This document shows, one piece after another, positions 24,551-36,800 of a stretch of 64,000 bases of DNA. Under the pieces are notes generated by a model. It was not told the origin of the DNA, searched no databases, and saw only the letters and a program-made list of their open reading frames with translations. The translations under genes were made by a program, and so were the position numbers. Position 1 is the stretch's first letter. Every line of letters starts with the position of its first letter. This DNA comes from Usnea hakonensis (Eukaryota; Ascomycota; Lecanoromycetes; Lecanorales; Parmeliaceae), in contig BLJB01000258.1 of the NCBI GenBank assembly GCA_013423325.1, positions 1 through 64,000 on the forward strand, read 5' to 3'.

Positions 24551-26336
24551 TCACAACCTCGCCCTATCATCCCCCCCCCACCCCGCCTCCTCAGCCACCA
24601 TCTCCGCGCACCGCTCCCCAACCGCCAACACCGTCAACATGGGATTCACACTCGTCATCTCCGGAAACACACCCGCGTCCGCGATCCTTACCCCCCGCAA
24701 CCCCCGCACCCGCAACCGGCAATCCACAACCGCCATCGCGTCGGCCGTGACGTCACCCATTTTCGTCGTGCCGGCGGGATGGTAGACGGTGTGGGCGACG
24801 TTGCGGCCGTACTCGCTGAGCTGGGCGTCGGTTTGGACGGCGGGGCCTGGGGCGACTTCGCGCAAGAGCCAGGTCGAGAAGGGGGGTTGGCGGGCGACGG
24901 CGCGGGCGGCGCGGAGGCCGGCGACGATGGTGGCGGCGTCGTGGCCGGTTGGGTCGGTGAAGTATTGGAAGTCGAGGGCGGGTTTGACGGCGGGGTCGGA
25001 GGAGGTGAGGTACAGGTGGCCCTTTGACTGGGGGCGGGGGATGTTGGGCGTCATGCAGAAGGCGTCGATGGGGGTGGGGTAGCCCAGCCGGGCGGTGTTG
25101 AGGCAGAAGGGGATTTGGTAGCAGTGCATCATTATGTCGGCGACGCCGGGGGTGTGGGAGGGGCGGGCGAGGAAGAGGCCTGCGTCTGAGTCCATGGTTG
25201 TTTGGTTGGGGGGGACGGGTTGGTTGAGTTCCCACATTATGATGCTTTCCGGGTGGTCGAGGAGGTTGTGGCCGATGCCGGGGATCGGGGCGACGACGGG
25301 GATGGAGAGGGAGGTTAGGTGGGAGGGGGGGCCGATGCCGGAGAGGAGGAGGAGGCGGGGGGTGTCGATTGCGCCGGCGCAGAGGATGGTTTCTTTCCGG
25401 GCTTGGAGGGTGAGGTTGGTGCCGGATTCGAGGGTTATGTTCACGCCTGTTACGGTGGCGTTGGTGACGTTGACGCGGCTGACCCAGGTGGAGGTTAGGA
25501 TGGTGAGGTTGGGTCTTTTCTCGTCGCCGCGGAGGATGGGGTGGATGTAGGCGACGCTCGCGCTGCTTCTGCGGCCGTCATCCGGGTTGTAGGCTACGGA
25601 GAAGAATCCTACGCCGGATTCTAGATTCCCGTTTGTGGTGATCTCGTGGTTGAAGTCATGGATTATGGGGATGGATAGTGCGGTGGAGCAGGATTCGACC
25701 CAGTCTTTGCAGAGTTGGTTGCGGTGCCGGGAATGGACGGGTTGCACGGTGTTGCGGAGCTTGTCGAGGAGCCGGTTGAAGGTTGAGAAGTCCCAGCCCG
25801 TGCAGCCGAGGGATTCCCAGACGGCGGTGTCGTGGGCGAAGGGGCGGAAGGATATGAGGGTGTTGTGGGAGGAGCAGCCGCCGAGGACTTTGGCGCGAGA
25901 GTGTCGGATGTGTGAGTTGCCTGGAATCTTATGCATCAGCCATGAATCGTTTTATATCGCTCAGGCGTTCCAGCCAAGATTGTCGACGTCTTCCGCAATC
26001 GTGCCATATGATGTTCCCTTCCGAATGCAGGACAGGTACGGCACGGGACACAAAATGAGGCCAAAGTCACAATCATCAAGTAATCCGCTTACCATTTGGT
26101 TGCTCGGTAGTACCATAATCATAATCCAATTCGCCACCAAGGAGGTTCAGCCAGTCTTTAAGTTTCAAGACCTTGTCGTTCATGAAATCGCTTGGTCCGG
26201 CTTCAATTAGCAGTATCTTCTTCCTGGGTAAGTACTCTGCCAATCGACTCGCGATCACACAGCCTGCTGTACCTCCTCCAACGATCAGGTAGTCGAAGCT
26301 GTTTGCCTCTGAGACGGAGAGCTTGGTAGTGGTCAT
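24551..26336 (-). CDS. codA: Choline oxidase-like GMC flavoprotein
   Basis: Exons 26336-26093 and 25920-24551 on the minus strand encode 537 residues, close to the usual ~545. The N-terminus holds the FAD-binding GGGTAGC (residues 20-26) and the beta2-end LLIEAGP. The segment GNSHIRHSRAKVLGGCSSHN is characteristic of choline oxidase; its His100 matches the histidine that carries covalent FAD in the Arthrobacter enzyme. CAGAIDTPRLLLLSGIGP is GMC signature 2. The C-terminal pair His462 (TVYHPAGT) and Asn507 (SVNPMLTV) match the catalytic His466 and Asn510. The expected reaction is choline to betaine aldehyde to glycine betaine with O2, giving hydrogen peroxide, probably peroxisomal or cytosolic. 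The C-terminus shows no clear SKL-type signal (it ends ARL, which could be a weak PTS1 variant). It is divergent from an aldehyde dehydrogenase, which fits a choline catabolism pair. The coding DNA is notably GC-rich. Confidence 0.9.
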
Positions 26337-26939
26337 TATGAAGAACGGAACTCCAGGCTCTGGAAAAAGTGAAGAATGAAAAAGAAATCAAGATGCTTCT
26401 CTACCTTATCTTCCTCTGCGCAGAATTTGTGCGTATCCAAAGAGAAATAAGGAGACTTGCAAAGAGAAATTGCTGCTATGAGATCTCGCACGTGACAGTA
26501 CTCAAGGAGACAAAAGTAGCTCAATGCAAGATCAGTGTAACTCCGAACTTCTAGTGCTACACGTATGAAGCAAGGAAGTGTAGATATGAGATTGAAGAGT
26601 AAAAATGCTCAAGCAAAGTCGTCAATAATGTTGGAAACGAATTAAGGAAAATAGATGACCACACCTACATTTGTTGTGGGGGAAATTGGTGATATGTTAC
26701 TAGTCCCAATTGAGACAAAATATGCGGAGAAATCTGCCTCTATGTTGTATAAGAGGAGCAAAGGGTCAAAGTAAAAATTTGCCCAGGGGTGAACCCCGAC
26801 GATAAGCGCAGCTCTCCTACTCAGTAAATCATAATCACTTTGTTAAGTGCATCGCAGAAGTGCATCTTCTCAAGAAGACTAGGCAACGACTCGGGAATCG
26901 TGCTCTCCTTTCGGTGATTCCAGCATCATCAACTCAACC
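26337..26939. promoter_or_regulatory. Shared divergent promoter region of choline oxidase and aldehyde dehydrogenase
   Basis: The 603 bp between two start codons facing apart must hold both promoters and leaders. No gene or clear repeat is visible. Such a head-to-head arrangement suggests co-regulation, perhaps by choline or nitrogen/carbon source; no specific operator could be identified by eye. Confidence 0.6.
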
Positions 26940-28492
26940 ATGGCCGACTCTTTTTACCCACCACGCCATCTCTACTATGACGGCCGTATCCAGATAGGCT
27001 CTGGAGCTATCTTTAGATCCATCGACCCCTCAACGGCACAGCCGTTAGCAGACATTCATGCAGCCTCCCATTCCGACGTTGATTCAGCTATCCAGTCAGC
27101 TCGTCGGGCTTTCGACGACTGGTCGAAGACGCCCGCAATCGTCCGATCTCGCGTCCTCCTAAAAGCAGTCCAGTTGTTGCGAGATAGAAATGATGAGATT
27201 GCAAGGACAGAAACACAAGACACAGGAAAGCCCTTCTCAGAGACAAGCACAGTCGACGTGGTGACGGGAGCAGATGTACTCGAGTTCTTTGCCAACCTAG
27301 TCGGAGGAGGCGGGCTCAACGGAGAGACAACGCAATTGAGGGAAGACGCATGGGTTTATACAAAGAACGAGGCTCTTGGTGTCTGCGCGGGCATAGGAGC
27401 ATGGAATTACCCAATACAAATGTACGCTGCTTCTCTCAGAAACCAACGAGCATGGAGCTGAGGGTGCAAGCGTCTAGAGCGCTGTGGAAATCAGCACCTT
27501 GTCTTGCTGCGGGTAATACCATGGTCTACAAGCCCAGCGAAGTCACACCCTTACACGGTCAGATCCTGGCCGAGATCTACACGGAAGCAGGAGTGCCTCC
27601 TGGGGTCTTCAACGTTGTTCAGGGCGGCGGAGATGTGGGCGCGTACCTTGCATCACATGATGGTATCGCCAAGGTGTCTTTCACTGGACAAGTCTCGACA
27701 GGAAAAAAGGTTGCTAGCAGCGCTGCCGCAGGAATGAAATATACAACCATGGAGCTTGGTGGAAAGAGCCCAATCATCATATTGCCCGACGCGGATCTAG
27801 ATCAGGCTGTGGATGGAGCTATGATGGCCAATTTCTTCAGTACCGGTCAGGTCTGTACGAATGGAACAAGGGTGTTCATCCCGAAAGAATCAAAGCAAGC
27901 CTTTGAGGTGAAGTTACTTGAAAAGATGAAATTCATCAGAGCCGGTGATCTCATGGATATGACCACGAATTTTGGTCCACTGGTATCAGAGATCCACTAC
28001 GAAAAAGTCATTGGGTACATCAAATACGGACTCGAGCAGGACCGAGCAACCCTGCTCTGCGGAGGCCCCGAACGCCCGCAACAAATACCTGGATTGGAAG
28101 GTGGTTATTGGGTCAGACCTACGGTATTTACAGACTGCATGGATTCTATGAAGATTGTGCGGGACGAGATTTTCGGACCCGTGATGACCTTCTTGACGTA
28201 CGAGTCTGTAGAAGAAGCAGTTGAAAGAGCCAATGCTACACCGCTGGGCCTTGCGGCAGGGGTCTTTACAAAGGACCTTAATGCAGCGCACAAAGTCATC
28301 GCTAAGCTTGAGGCTGGCATTACTTGGGTCAACACCTGGGGCGAGAGTCCGGCGGAGATGAGTGTGGGTGGATGGAAGCAGAGTGGCGTTGGCGTTGAGA
28401 ATGGTAAGAGAGGGCTGGAGGCTTGGGTGAGGAATAAAAGTACGCTGGTTGATATGAGTGGGACCGTGCCTACCGTGTTCTCAAAGTTATGA
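26940..28492 (+). CDS. Betaine-aldehyde-dehydrogenase-type ALDH
   Basis: Exons 26940-27421 and 27478-28492 encode 498 residues, normal for the NAD(P)-dependent aldehyde dehydrogenase superfamily. The 56-bp intron rejoins AWNYPIQ-IALWKSAP. Visible landmarks are the cofactor-binding WNYP and KPSEVTP, the Rossmann FTGQVSTGK, the catalytic Glu in MELGGKSP (about residue 260) and the catalytic Cys in FFSTGQVCTNGTRVF (about residue 295). The NGTRVF version after the Cys is typical of betaine aldehyde dehydrogenases. It should oxidise betaine aldehyde to glycine betaine, an osmoprotectant and nitrogen/methyl source. It sits head-to-head with choline oxidase, which supports that substrate. A role on other amino-aldehydes (for example 4-aminobutanal) is possible. 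Confidence 0.9.
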
Positions 28493-29082
28493 GGGTGGAG
28501 TTGTGATCATGACGGCTTTTCCTTTTTCGGATTTAATGAGGTCTTTCCTGCAGCAGTCTCCACCTCTCACCAAGGATGAGCGACTCTTGAGATATTGGCG
28601 GAAATTTGCAATCCATGTCAGCGCCGTCTCACTGCGCTTGCCCCTCACCGAATCCATATCTCGACCCCGCCTTTTGGGTCCGCCGTTTTGCGGTTTGTGC
28701 AGCCGAGACTACCTCTTTTAGTGCCGAGTGTTGTTGATCACCGATAACCTTCTTGCTTTGCGCCAATCAGAGTACCTGCTCAAGCCAGCTCACTAATCCC
28801 AAGCCATTCACGCGACCACCGCTCTGATGTCTCTCATAGCTCAAAAGTCCACCGTCCTGGTGCAAGTAAGGTGGAAGCCAACGCTTTCAACTTATCGTTT
28901 ACCCTGCATAACTGATTTAACTCTTTTACGCCTCTTCATTCCCAGCAGACCGGTATCCAATCGACCTATATATAGTACACCCATGACCCACTTGCTCGCT
29001 CCTAACCGACTTGTATAGGTACGCATCTTGGTCGCTTAAACGAAGCTCGTTGTACTAAATTCATTGAGGTTTGTGCTTCAAC
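28493..29082. other. Intergenic region upstream of the UNC93-like gene
   Basis: Carries the 3' end of the ALDH transcript and the promoter/leader of the next gene, both on the + strand. No gene or repeat is seen. Confidence 0.6.
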
Positions 29083-30811
29083 ATGGCAAGCAATGAACCC
29101 GAAAAACAAGGTGCTATATCACAACACCCTAGCCCTGAGACACCTCCCGATGGCCAGAAGATATCCACAGTCGAGGAGACTGGCTATTCAGAGAGTCGCA
29201 TAGGATGGAAGTACAAAACATATCGTTTCGGCTCTATCAAGATACCCTGCTATGCATCACCACCATTCCAGCTCACCCTCGTGGCATTCGTATGTTTCTT
29301 GTGTCCCGGCATGTTCAACGCGGTCAATGGTCTGGGCGGAGGCGGCCAATTCGACGCCAGTACCGCGGACAATGCCAGCGTCGCTCTCTATTCTACCTTT
29401 AGTGTCCTCGGCTTCTTTGCCGGAAGTATTGCCAATCGTCTCGGCATAAAATTGACGCTAAGTCTCGGAGGCTTGGGTTACGCTCTTTACATCGCTAGTT
29501 ACCTGAGCTACAATCACAACCAAAATTCAGGCTTCGTCATCTTCGCGGGAGCTATACTGGGTGTTTGCGCCGGAATGCTCTGGGCGGCGCAGGGGGCCAT
29601 TATGATGTCGTATCCGCCCGAGCAATCCAAGGGGAGGTACATCTCCTGGTTCTGGATGATCTTCAATTTGGGGGCCGTGATTGGTGGGCTGTAAGTATCT
29701 CCCATATCCGAAGATAGTAGCCTACCGCTGATTGTCTTTGCCTTAATTAGGATACCCCTAGGCCAAAACATTCACTCTTCAGCCGGCAATGTCACCGACG
29801 GCACTTACATTGGCTTCCTAATCCTCACCTTCACCGGCGCTTGCCTCGCCTGGACGCTCGTCGACGCCAAATCCGTCGTCCGCGCCGACGGCTCCCACGT
29901 CATCCTCATGAAACACCCCACTTGGAAAAGCGAACTCCTCGGCCTCGTCGAAGTGCTGAAAACCGACGTCTGGATCGTCTGCCTCTTTCCCATGTTCCTG
30001 GCTAGCAATTGGTTCTACACGTACCAGTTCAACGGTTTCAATAGCGCGAAATTCAATATCAGGACCAGGGCGCTCAACAGCATCCTTTATTGGACGAGCC
30101 AGATTATCGGAGCGTATGTTTTTGGCTATGGGTTGGATATCAAGAGCGTGAGGAGGAGCGTGAGGGCGAGGGTGGTTTGGGGCGTGCTGTTTGTGATTAC
30201 GATGGCTATTTGGGGAGGCGGGTATGCGTGGCAGAAGGGATACACGAGGGCGGACACGGCGTCGAAGACGGCGCCGAAACTGGACTGGACGAGTAGCGGG
30301 TACGTGGGGCCCATGTTCTTGTATATGTTTTATGGCTTCTATGATGGTAAGCCCCTTTTTCATTCCTCCCCTGCCTTCCCCTTTTACATTCCTCAAACCC
30401 CCCCCCCTCCCCCTATTCCCTAGCAGACTAACCCCCCCCCCTCCCCACGCAGCCGCCTACCAAACAACCATCTACTGGCTCATGGGCGCCCTCACCAACA
30501 ACGGCCGCAAACTCGCAAACTACGCCGGCTTCTACAAGGGCCTCCAGTCCGCCGGCGCCGCCATCATCTACCGCGTCGACGCCCTCAAGGCGCCCTTTCT
30601 GACCGAGTTCGCGTCCAGTTGGGGCTTGTTGGGGGGGAGTTTGCTGGTGGCGGCGCCGTTGGTGTGGGGGCGGGTCAGGGATACGGTGCCGGTGGAGGTC
30701 GATTTGTGGTTTTCGGATGAGACGTGGGAGGATGTTAGGCCTGTTGGGGGGGGTGGGGGGTTGGGGGTTGGTGTTGGGGTTGGGGGGGAGGGGAGGGGAG
30801 AGGGGATTTGA
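29083..30811 (+). CDS. UNC93/MFS-like multispanning membrane transporter
   Basis: Exons 29083-29690, 29751-30346 and 30453-30811 encode about 520 residues. After a ~65-residue hydrophilic N-terminus come roughly ten to eleven hydrophobic helices. The first contains LVAFVCFLCPGMFNAVNGLGGGG, the hallmark of UNC93/DUF895 proteins of the major facilitator fold. The motif YPPEQSKGRYISWFWMIFNLG is also typical of this group. The C-terminus ends in a Gly/Val-rich tail encoded by G-rich DNA (30744-30808), which may vary between strains. Fungal members are generally uncharacterised transporters of the plasma or vacuolar membrane. Next to choline oxidase and betaine aldehyde dehydrogenase, a role in uptake or export of choline/betaine is a tempting but untested guess. 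Confidence 0.85.
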
Positions 30812-31481
30812 GGGTGGAGAGGGAAGGTGATTGATTGTGTTAGGTTGCTTCTTAGCATTCTTCTTGTCAGCACTTTTTCATCCTGCAAGCTATTTTTATA
30901 TATCGAGTATCCCTTTCTTTGTAAACGCGGTTCGTGGGGTCGGGTATGACTCCCTCCCTCCCTCCTCCATAGCGTACGAAAAGATAATCAATACTGTGGC
31001 TTCTCGGTACTTTTGTATTTATCTCTATCTATCTATCTATCATGGAGAGCAGAAACTTCTTTCCATTTTCAAGGGATCCGGATTGGTTTTCCTTTCCTTT
31101 CCTTTCCTTCTCTCTCTCATAGAGATATATGAAAGACGAGGTTCTTGCTTGTATGTATGGTAAGGGGGGAAAGATCCTGTGTATGTCCCTTGGGGTATAT
31201 ATATGTTTATAGAAGCGGGAAGCGTAAGGTCTCGTAAGAAGAAGTCTTGCTGGGTGGATGGATGGATGGGTGGATATTCTCTGGGTACATCCGTCCGTGG
31301 GTAAATTCGCAGATAGCGAGATTGCCTGCCAGCATCAAATAGCCTTCTTGATATAATCTGGTCCTACACTTCCCGAGCTCAGAGAGTTTTCTCGGAGTTG
31401 ACGTTTTGCGGGCAATGCGCCTTCCCCCCGCCTTCCCCCCCTCAACCACCCCCCCTCTCTGCCCCCGAAAGGGGATTTCTC
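30812..31481. other. Convergent intergenic region with short microsatellites
   Basis: Contains TATC repeats (about 31021-31042), TTTCC repeats (about 31086-31106) and GGAT repeats (about 31254-31272). Transcripts from both sides end here. No gene is seen. Confidence 0.6.
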
Positions 31482-32444
31482 TCAACCCGCCTCTTCCATA
31501 CCACGTTCGTCCTGTCTGAGAATAGAGTACCCGTGTCGCTCGGCGCGCATCTTTCTGTGTTTTTGGAGAGCCCAGAGAGCGCCGAGGATTGCAATGCCGG
31601 CAAGGGATAGTGCGGAGATGCGGGGGCTAGGGGGGCCGTGCCTAGGCGGACCGTGGCCACCATGAGGGTGATGGTTGGCATTGGGATCGATTCCGACGGT
31701 GATTTTCCCAGTGTAGCCTTCACCGTCTCTTGTGACTGTGATGACTTGCTCCGCTCCATCATCGTGAACGTATATATCATCATCGCCGTTTAGTACAGGT
31801 TCCATCTCTTTTCTCCTTGTCATGTATGGCTCGCGCGTCTTCGAGAGGTTGGTGATGAGGTCGTCCGAGAAGAAGAATTGGCCCGTGTGCGACATGTTGC
31901 CTCCGCCTAGTAAGACGCCGTCGTCGACGGTGACGTTGCCTACGTGAACCTTGACGTGGATGTGGGTCGCTCGGCCGCGGTACCAGCCAGGAATGATGGT
32001 GTCGAAACGCACCCTTCCACGCTTGTCAGAAGGTTGCACACCTCGCAGCCATCTCGAATCTTCGAAGGGCGTACCGCGTTTTTTCAGCGAGTCGTGGGAG
32101 CTTCCCTCGGCGGCTTGGGCCCAGCCCGAGTACTCCCCCGGGACGTCTGCGTGCCAGATGTCGACCATGGCTCCGACGGCATGCTCGCAGGTGGTGACGT
32201 CGATGAGGTCAATTTCGAGGGAGAAAGGGATGCCGTCGCGATCTTCGGTGATGGAGGATCGTATAAGGGGGTGCTCGACGTAGAAGGGTCCTTCGCTTGA
32301 TTCTTGGGTAAGGACGCAGTGGATGGATTTCGAGCAAGTGTTGCGGGCAGAGAGAAGTTGGGATTGCTGGTGGGCTGAGGATGGGGACGTTGAGTGGGCG
32401 CTGACAAGAGCTAGGAGTCCAAGACCAATGGGAATAGACAGCAT
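31482..32444 (-). CDS. Secreted intradiol ring-cleavage dioxygenase with C-terminal membrane anchor
   Basis: A single exon of 320 residues. The start at 32444 is chosen because it places a signal peptide (MLSIPIGLGLLALVSAHS) at the N-terminus; an in-frame start at 32528 would add 28 residues before it. The intradiol dioxygenase fold (catechol/protocatechuate 3,4-dioxygenase family) is visible from SSEGPFYV, VDIWHADVPGEYSGW and IIPGWYRGRATHIHVKV. The last two hold the Tyr, Tyr, His and His expected to bind non-haem Fe(III). After the domain comes a His/Pro/Gly-rich linker and a hydrophobic helix (SALSLAGIAILGALWALQ) followed by basic residues, so it is probably anchored at the cell surface. 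Extracellular fungal members cleave catechols from lignin or plant phenolics. It opens away from the UNC93-like gene and has no clear pathway partner here. Confidence 0.88.
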   Translation of the reverse strand: MLSIPIGLGLLALVSAHSTSPSSAHQQSQLLSARNTCSKSIHCVLTQESSEGPFYVEHPLIRSSITEDRDGIPFSLEIDLIDVTTCEHAVGAMVDIWHADVPGEYSGWAQAAEGSSHDSLKKRGTPFEDSRWLRGVQPSDKRGRVRFDTIIPGWYRGRATHIHVKVHVGNVTVDDGVLLGGGNMSHTGQFFFSDDLITNLSKTREPYMTRRKEMEPVLNGDDDIYVHDDGAEQVITVTRDGEGYTGKITVGIDPNANHHPHGGHGPPRHGPPSPRISALSLAGIAILGALWALQKHRKMRAERHGYSILRQDERGMEEAG

Positions 32445-33859
32445 GTTGAGTAGGGTAGGGGTCAATTGGTCGAAGACCTTAGTTGTGATGATTTTGATCA
32501 AGGGGTGCAGGGTTGTCGAGTACCTCAAGTGTTATACAGAAGGGGAGAGTCAAAGCTGAAGCCCAATCACTTACGACGAAATCGTACAATTCGGAAATGA
32601 TTTGGAAAGATCAGCAACAGCAGCTCGCCTGTCCCTCTTAAAAGTAGTGGGGTGCATCTGTAGTGTGCTGATAACGCAAGGTACGCGTTTGCTTACGCGT
32701 ACGTGTCCTCGGCCTGTTATACTTTGTGCACATGGTTGCTAGCTTAGACAAGACTGTTTCCAGTAGCTTGCAGAGCGGAAGTCCCTATCGGCACTGCAGT
32801 CACGAAGTGAAAATGGAAAGCTTGAATTCAAGCGTGGAGGATAGGGGGAAAGAGATGATCTTTTGGAGAAAGAAGTAGAGTAAGAACGAAAGCGGGACAA
32901 CAAGTGGTCACCATTCCCGTCCGATTAAAACTATACCACATCTAGACAGCCTTTTCCTAGGCGCATGTAGATCAAGGATAGTCAGAGAGTGCGCATACCA
33001 TTTGTTATAGAGTATCGAGGACTGGATCAGTGGAAGAGAAAGGGTAAGGTACCTTACTTAAAGTACTTTGGGGTGCAGCCGCCAGTGCTCTCGCTTATAA
33101 GCGGCAAGTACCCCTATCCATGAGCCCTACCAGAAAGTCGGCAGGGACTTTTTATACCGACCTTTCGCTCACATTACTCTAAAGTAGGCTGTCAATCAAC
33201 AGCCTTCCGAGACCAAAGACCTTCGAGTCAAGCACAGGTTTTCATTGAGCCCTTCGCTTTTTGCACATCGCAGTACCTTAATTTGATCGCTTGGCTGTTT
33301 GGGCAGTGCACGGCCTCGGTAGAACTCGGGGTCCTTATCACTACTTTTAAGATCTCATCTGCTACAACAAATGGGATTGCAATTTGGAATTGTCCTGATG
33401 AAGGTATAGTAACGCCAGGTGAAGTATCTTGCAAGTAAGCAGTACACAACAAACAAGGCGATGATTGCTGCGGCCGCAAGGTTGCGGCTGTGCAACCCCT
33501 TGAAGTTGTAACAGCCACAAAGGACCCCCTCATAAGAAAGGTACTTGGATTCAGACGCTCGACCTGACCTTATCTTATTACTGGACATTGTGCTCCGTGT
33601 CTTGCGACCTCAACGAGGACGGGCTAGGTGCCTACCTCACAGTCTACCTTATGCTCCAGGTGTATTGAGACCTTTGAACGTAATCACCTCGCCTTGCCAC
33701 CTTGCAAAGACTTGGGACATTGAACGATCCGTAACAGCGTATCTTATAAATTCCTCTGCACATTATCGCTTCAAATTTTCTCGCTCTCATTGGTATAAAT
33801 GTACGCCTACTACTTAGTGTTCCATACTCCAATTAACATTCACGACCTCACTCCACGGA
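32445..33859. other. Divergent intergenic region before the NACHT-ankyrin gene
   Basis: Holds the promoter of the dioxygenase (-) and of the NLR-like gene (+). GGTACCTTA/AAGTACTT-type motifs occur near 33045-33070. No gene supported. Confidence 0.5.
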
Positions 33860-36800
33860 ATGTCTGACCCTCTCTCTATTGGATCTGGGGTAGTGGGTGT
33901 TTCATCTCTAGGCATCGAAGTGTCAAAGATCATTGGTCGATTCATCAATGACTGGAGGAACGTACCCGCAGAAGTGGAAGGCTTCAATTGGGAGTTGGAG
34001 CATCTCCAAGCTGCGTTGGAAAAAACAAAGCAGATTTTGTATTGGATTTTTGCAAACCACCAGGGCGCTGATCGTAAATCATCCCAGCATTCGTTCTTCG
34101 CATCCACGTCTCTCGCAATTGATCCGTTCTCCGCAGCTGATTTCGAGTCTTGTCGAAAGGAGTTGCTTGGATTACGCGATGCCCTGAATATTCCCAGTAA
34201 AAGTCACTTGAAGAATGGATGGATCCGCATCAAGACCGCCATACAAATAAAATCGCTACGGGACTCTATCGAGAAGGTTGACCGTATCTGTGGACAGATC
34301 AATCGCAGTGTCAACATCGAGGTCAGCCTGGAAAACCTCGAGACTTCAATGGTCGCCACGGAAGTAATTACCGAGATTCAAACAGCGTTGTCCAGTCACT
34401 TCCAACAAGAGGACAATGCAAAGATAATGTCCTGGATTTCGCGTATGAATTTCAAGGAGCGCCATGAAAATTTGGCTCAGGAGCACCATGAAGGGACCGG
34501 TGAATGGTTGCTTGCACGGGAGGATTTTCAGGACTGGCGCAATAACGTTACGCATAATTGGGAGGGTAATGAAGTACCTCCCATACTATGGTGTCACGGT
34601 ATACGTACGTCCTCTGCCACATCCTACACCCTGAATTTTCTTTCCCTTTGACTTGCTAATCTCTTCGTAGCTGGCGCCGGAAAGAGCGTTATGACGTGAG
34701 GTCTTCTATGCGATTACAGCTAACCACTTACGCTTTACAGGTCATTCGTGATCGAGCATCTTAAGAGTCTATTCAACACGAATCCAAAGCCAGCGGTTCT
34801 TTACGTTTACTGCGACTACAAGGCACGAAAGAGACAGGCTGTTGACAATTTGATGCTGACTTTGGTGAAACAAGCTATATTGCAACTCGAAGAGTCCGAG
34901 AGCATGCCTCGCGAAGTAATCGATGCATATGATGAGCATGCAAACGGCGAAACTCAAATGTCTCGGACCGAAGTCCAACATCTGCTAATCACTCTACTCC
35001 AGCGCTTTCGTCGGTCATTCCTCGTCGTCGACGCGCTCGACGAGTGCGTCCATTCTCGTGGGGACGCACACTCTCTTCGATCCGTTGAGATTTTCGATGA
35101 GCTTTTAGAAGTCATGTCTAGTTGTCATGGTTCCTGCAGAATCTTTGTGACATCTCGCGAGAACTGTCTAGACCGATACAAAAGCGTCCCGGCGAAACGT
35201 GTAGAAATTGTGGCGGCAGATGAAGACGTCCGATGCTACGTTGACTCGTTCATACACAGCGATCGATTCTCACATGCAGATAGCGTTTCGAAACATCCCG
35301 ACTTGGCAGAAGCTATCACGGAAAGCCTTGCGAAGAATGCCTGCGGCCAGTGAGTTTCCTAATCATCACCATATCTACGAGGCTAAAGCTATAGGTTTCT
35401 TCTTCCGGCTTTGCACCTCCAATCTCTGACACTTCAACCATCGATCAGAGATTTGAGAGAAGAGTTGTTGAGACTACCAAATGAGCTTCATGATGTATAC
35501 GCAATTGCCGTACGTCGAATCGGAGAGCAGTCTGGACGCTGGAAAGATCTCGGAATGAGGATTTTGGCTTGGATCATTTATGCTGTTCGTCCGCTGACTA
35601 TTCCCGAGTTGCAACACGCCCTTGCTACTCGAATCGAGGATCGGCGATTTGACAAAGAAGGCATACTGGCAGAAAACGAATTTGTTGCACGTACGGCAGG
35701 TCTTTTGAGGATCCAGAATGGTAAAGTACAATGCGTTCATCACACGGTGGAAGAGTTTTTGAAACAGCCCGAGAAAGAGAATGAACACTTTCCAGCGGCT
35801 AAGAAAAATATCGCGCTCATTTGCGTGACCTACATGAAATTCAAGGACTTCAACTATGTCTCCGATGACATGCAAAAACGCAACCTGGAGTTCCCTTTTC
35901 TCAACTACGCCGCCATGCATTGGGGGCATCACGCAACCAAATGCCTAGTGCATGAGCCAGCTCTCTATCAAACTTTCGCAGACGTTCTTGACCAAGATAG
36001 AATCCCTCTAGGGTCATTACAGGTGATTGCGGCAAAGGTACTACAGAAGCCTCAACCTGAGCGGATTCCAGTATGGAAAACCAATCTTCGTCAAATCCAT
36101 TTGGCAATTGTATGTGGTTTGGATACCATGGTCGAGATGATGCTTTCACGAGAAGATGTGAACATTGAAGAGCTTGGCTTTAAAGACGAAACAGCCTTAC
36201 ACATGGCGGCAAGGTCCTCATCCAAACGAGTCACCAATCTGCTCTTGGAACATAAAGCAAAAGTGAATGCCACAAATTACAGTGGGAAAACCGCTCTGGA
36301 TATGGTGATGTTAGCGCCCTGGCAAAAAGTGTTGCTGAAAGCCGAAGAACCGAACTTTACAAACGCCTTACTCCTCACCCTGTTAGGGCGGCTAGTCGTC
36401 GAGAAGGCCACATCATCGACGCGTGAGCTATCAGAGATCGACAGGAAACTCAAAGGCTCATTGACCGATAAGAGGACTCAACAGCGTAGCCGAGGCCTTC
36501 GCACACAAATGATTCTTGCTAGAGACTACAAGATGGATATAAGCGATCAAGACGAAGAAGTCGCCAACTCTTTACTGGATGCGGGTATTGACGTCAATTC
36601 GCAGCACTGTCCCGACGCAACGTCTTTGCAACTGGCAGCTATGTATGGCAGAACGAACTTGGTAAGGATTTTGCTTGAAAAGGGCGCCAATCCGTTCCTT
36701 GAGCGGGAACTCGGTTGGAATGCCCTGAAGTTGGCAGAACACTGCAAACACAATGATATCGTCGATCTACTCACTAAGAGAATAGAGGTCATAGAAAACC

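Noticed and set aside
24753..25550. Long extra frames (Arg/Pro-rich minus, Gly/Val-rich plus) inside the choline oxidase gene
   Set aside because: Shadows of a very GC-rich coding sequence; the GMC frame carries all catalytic motifs.
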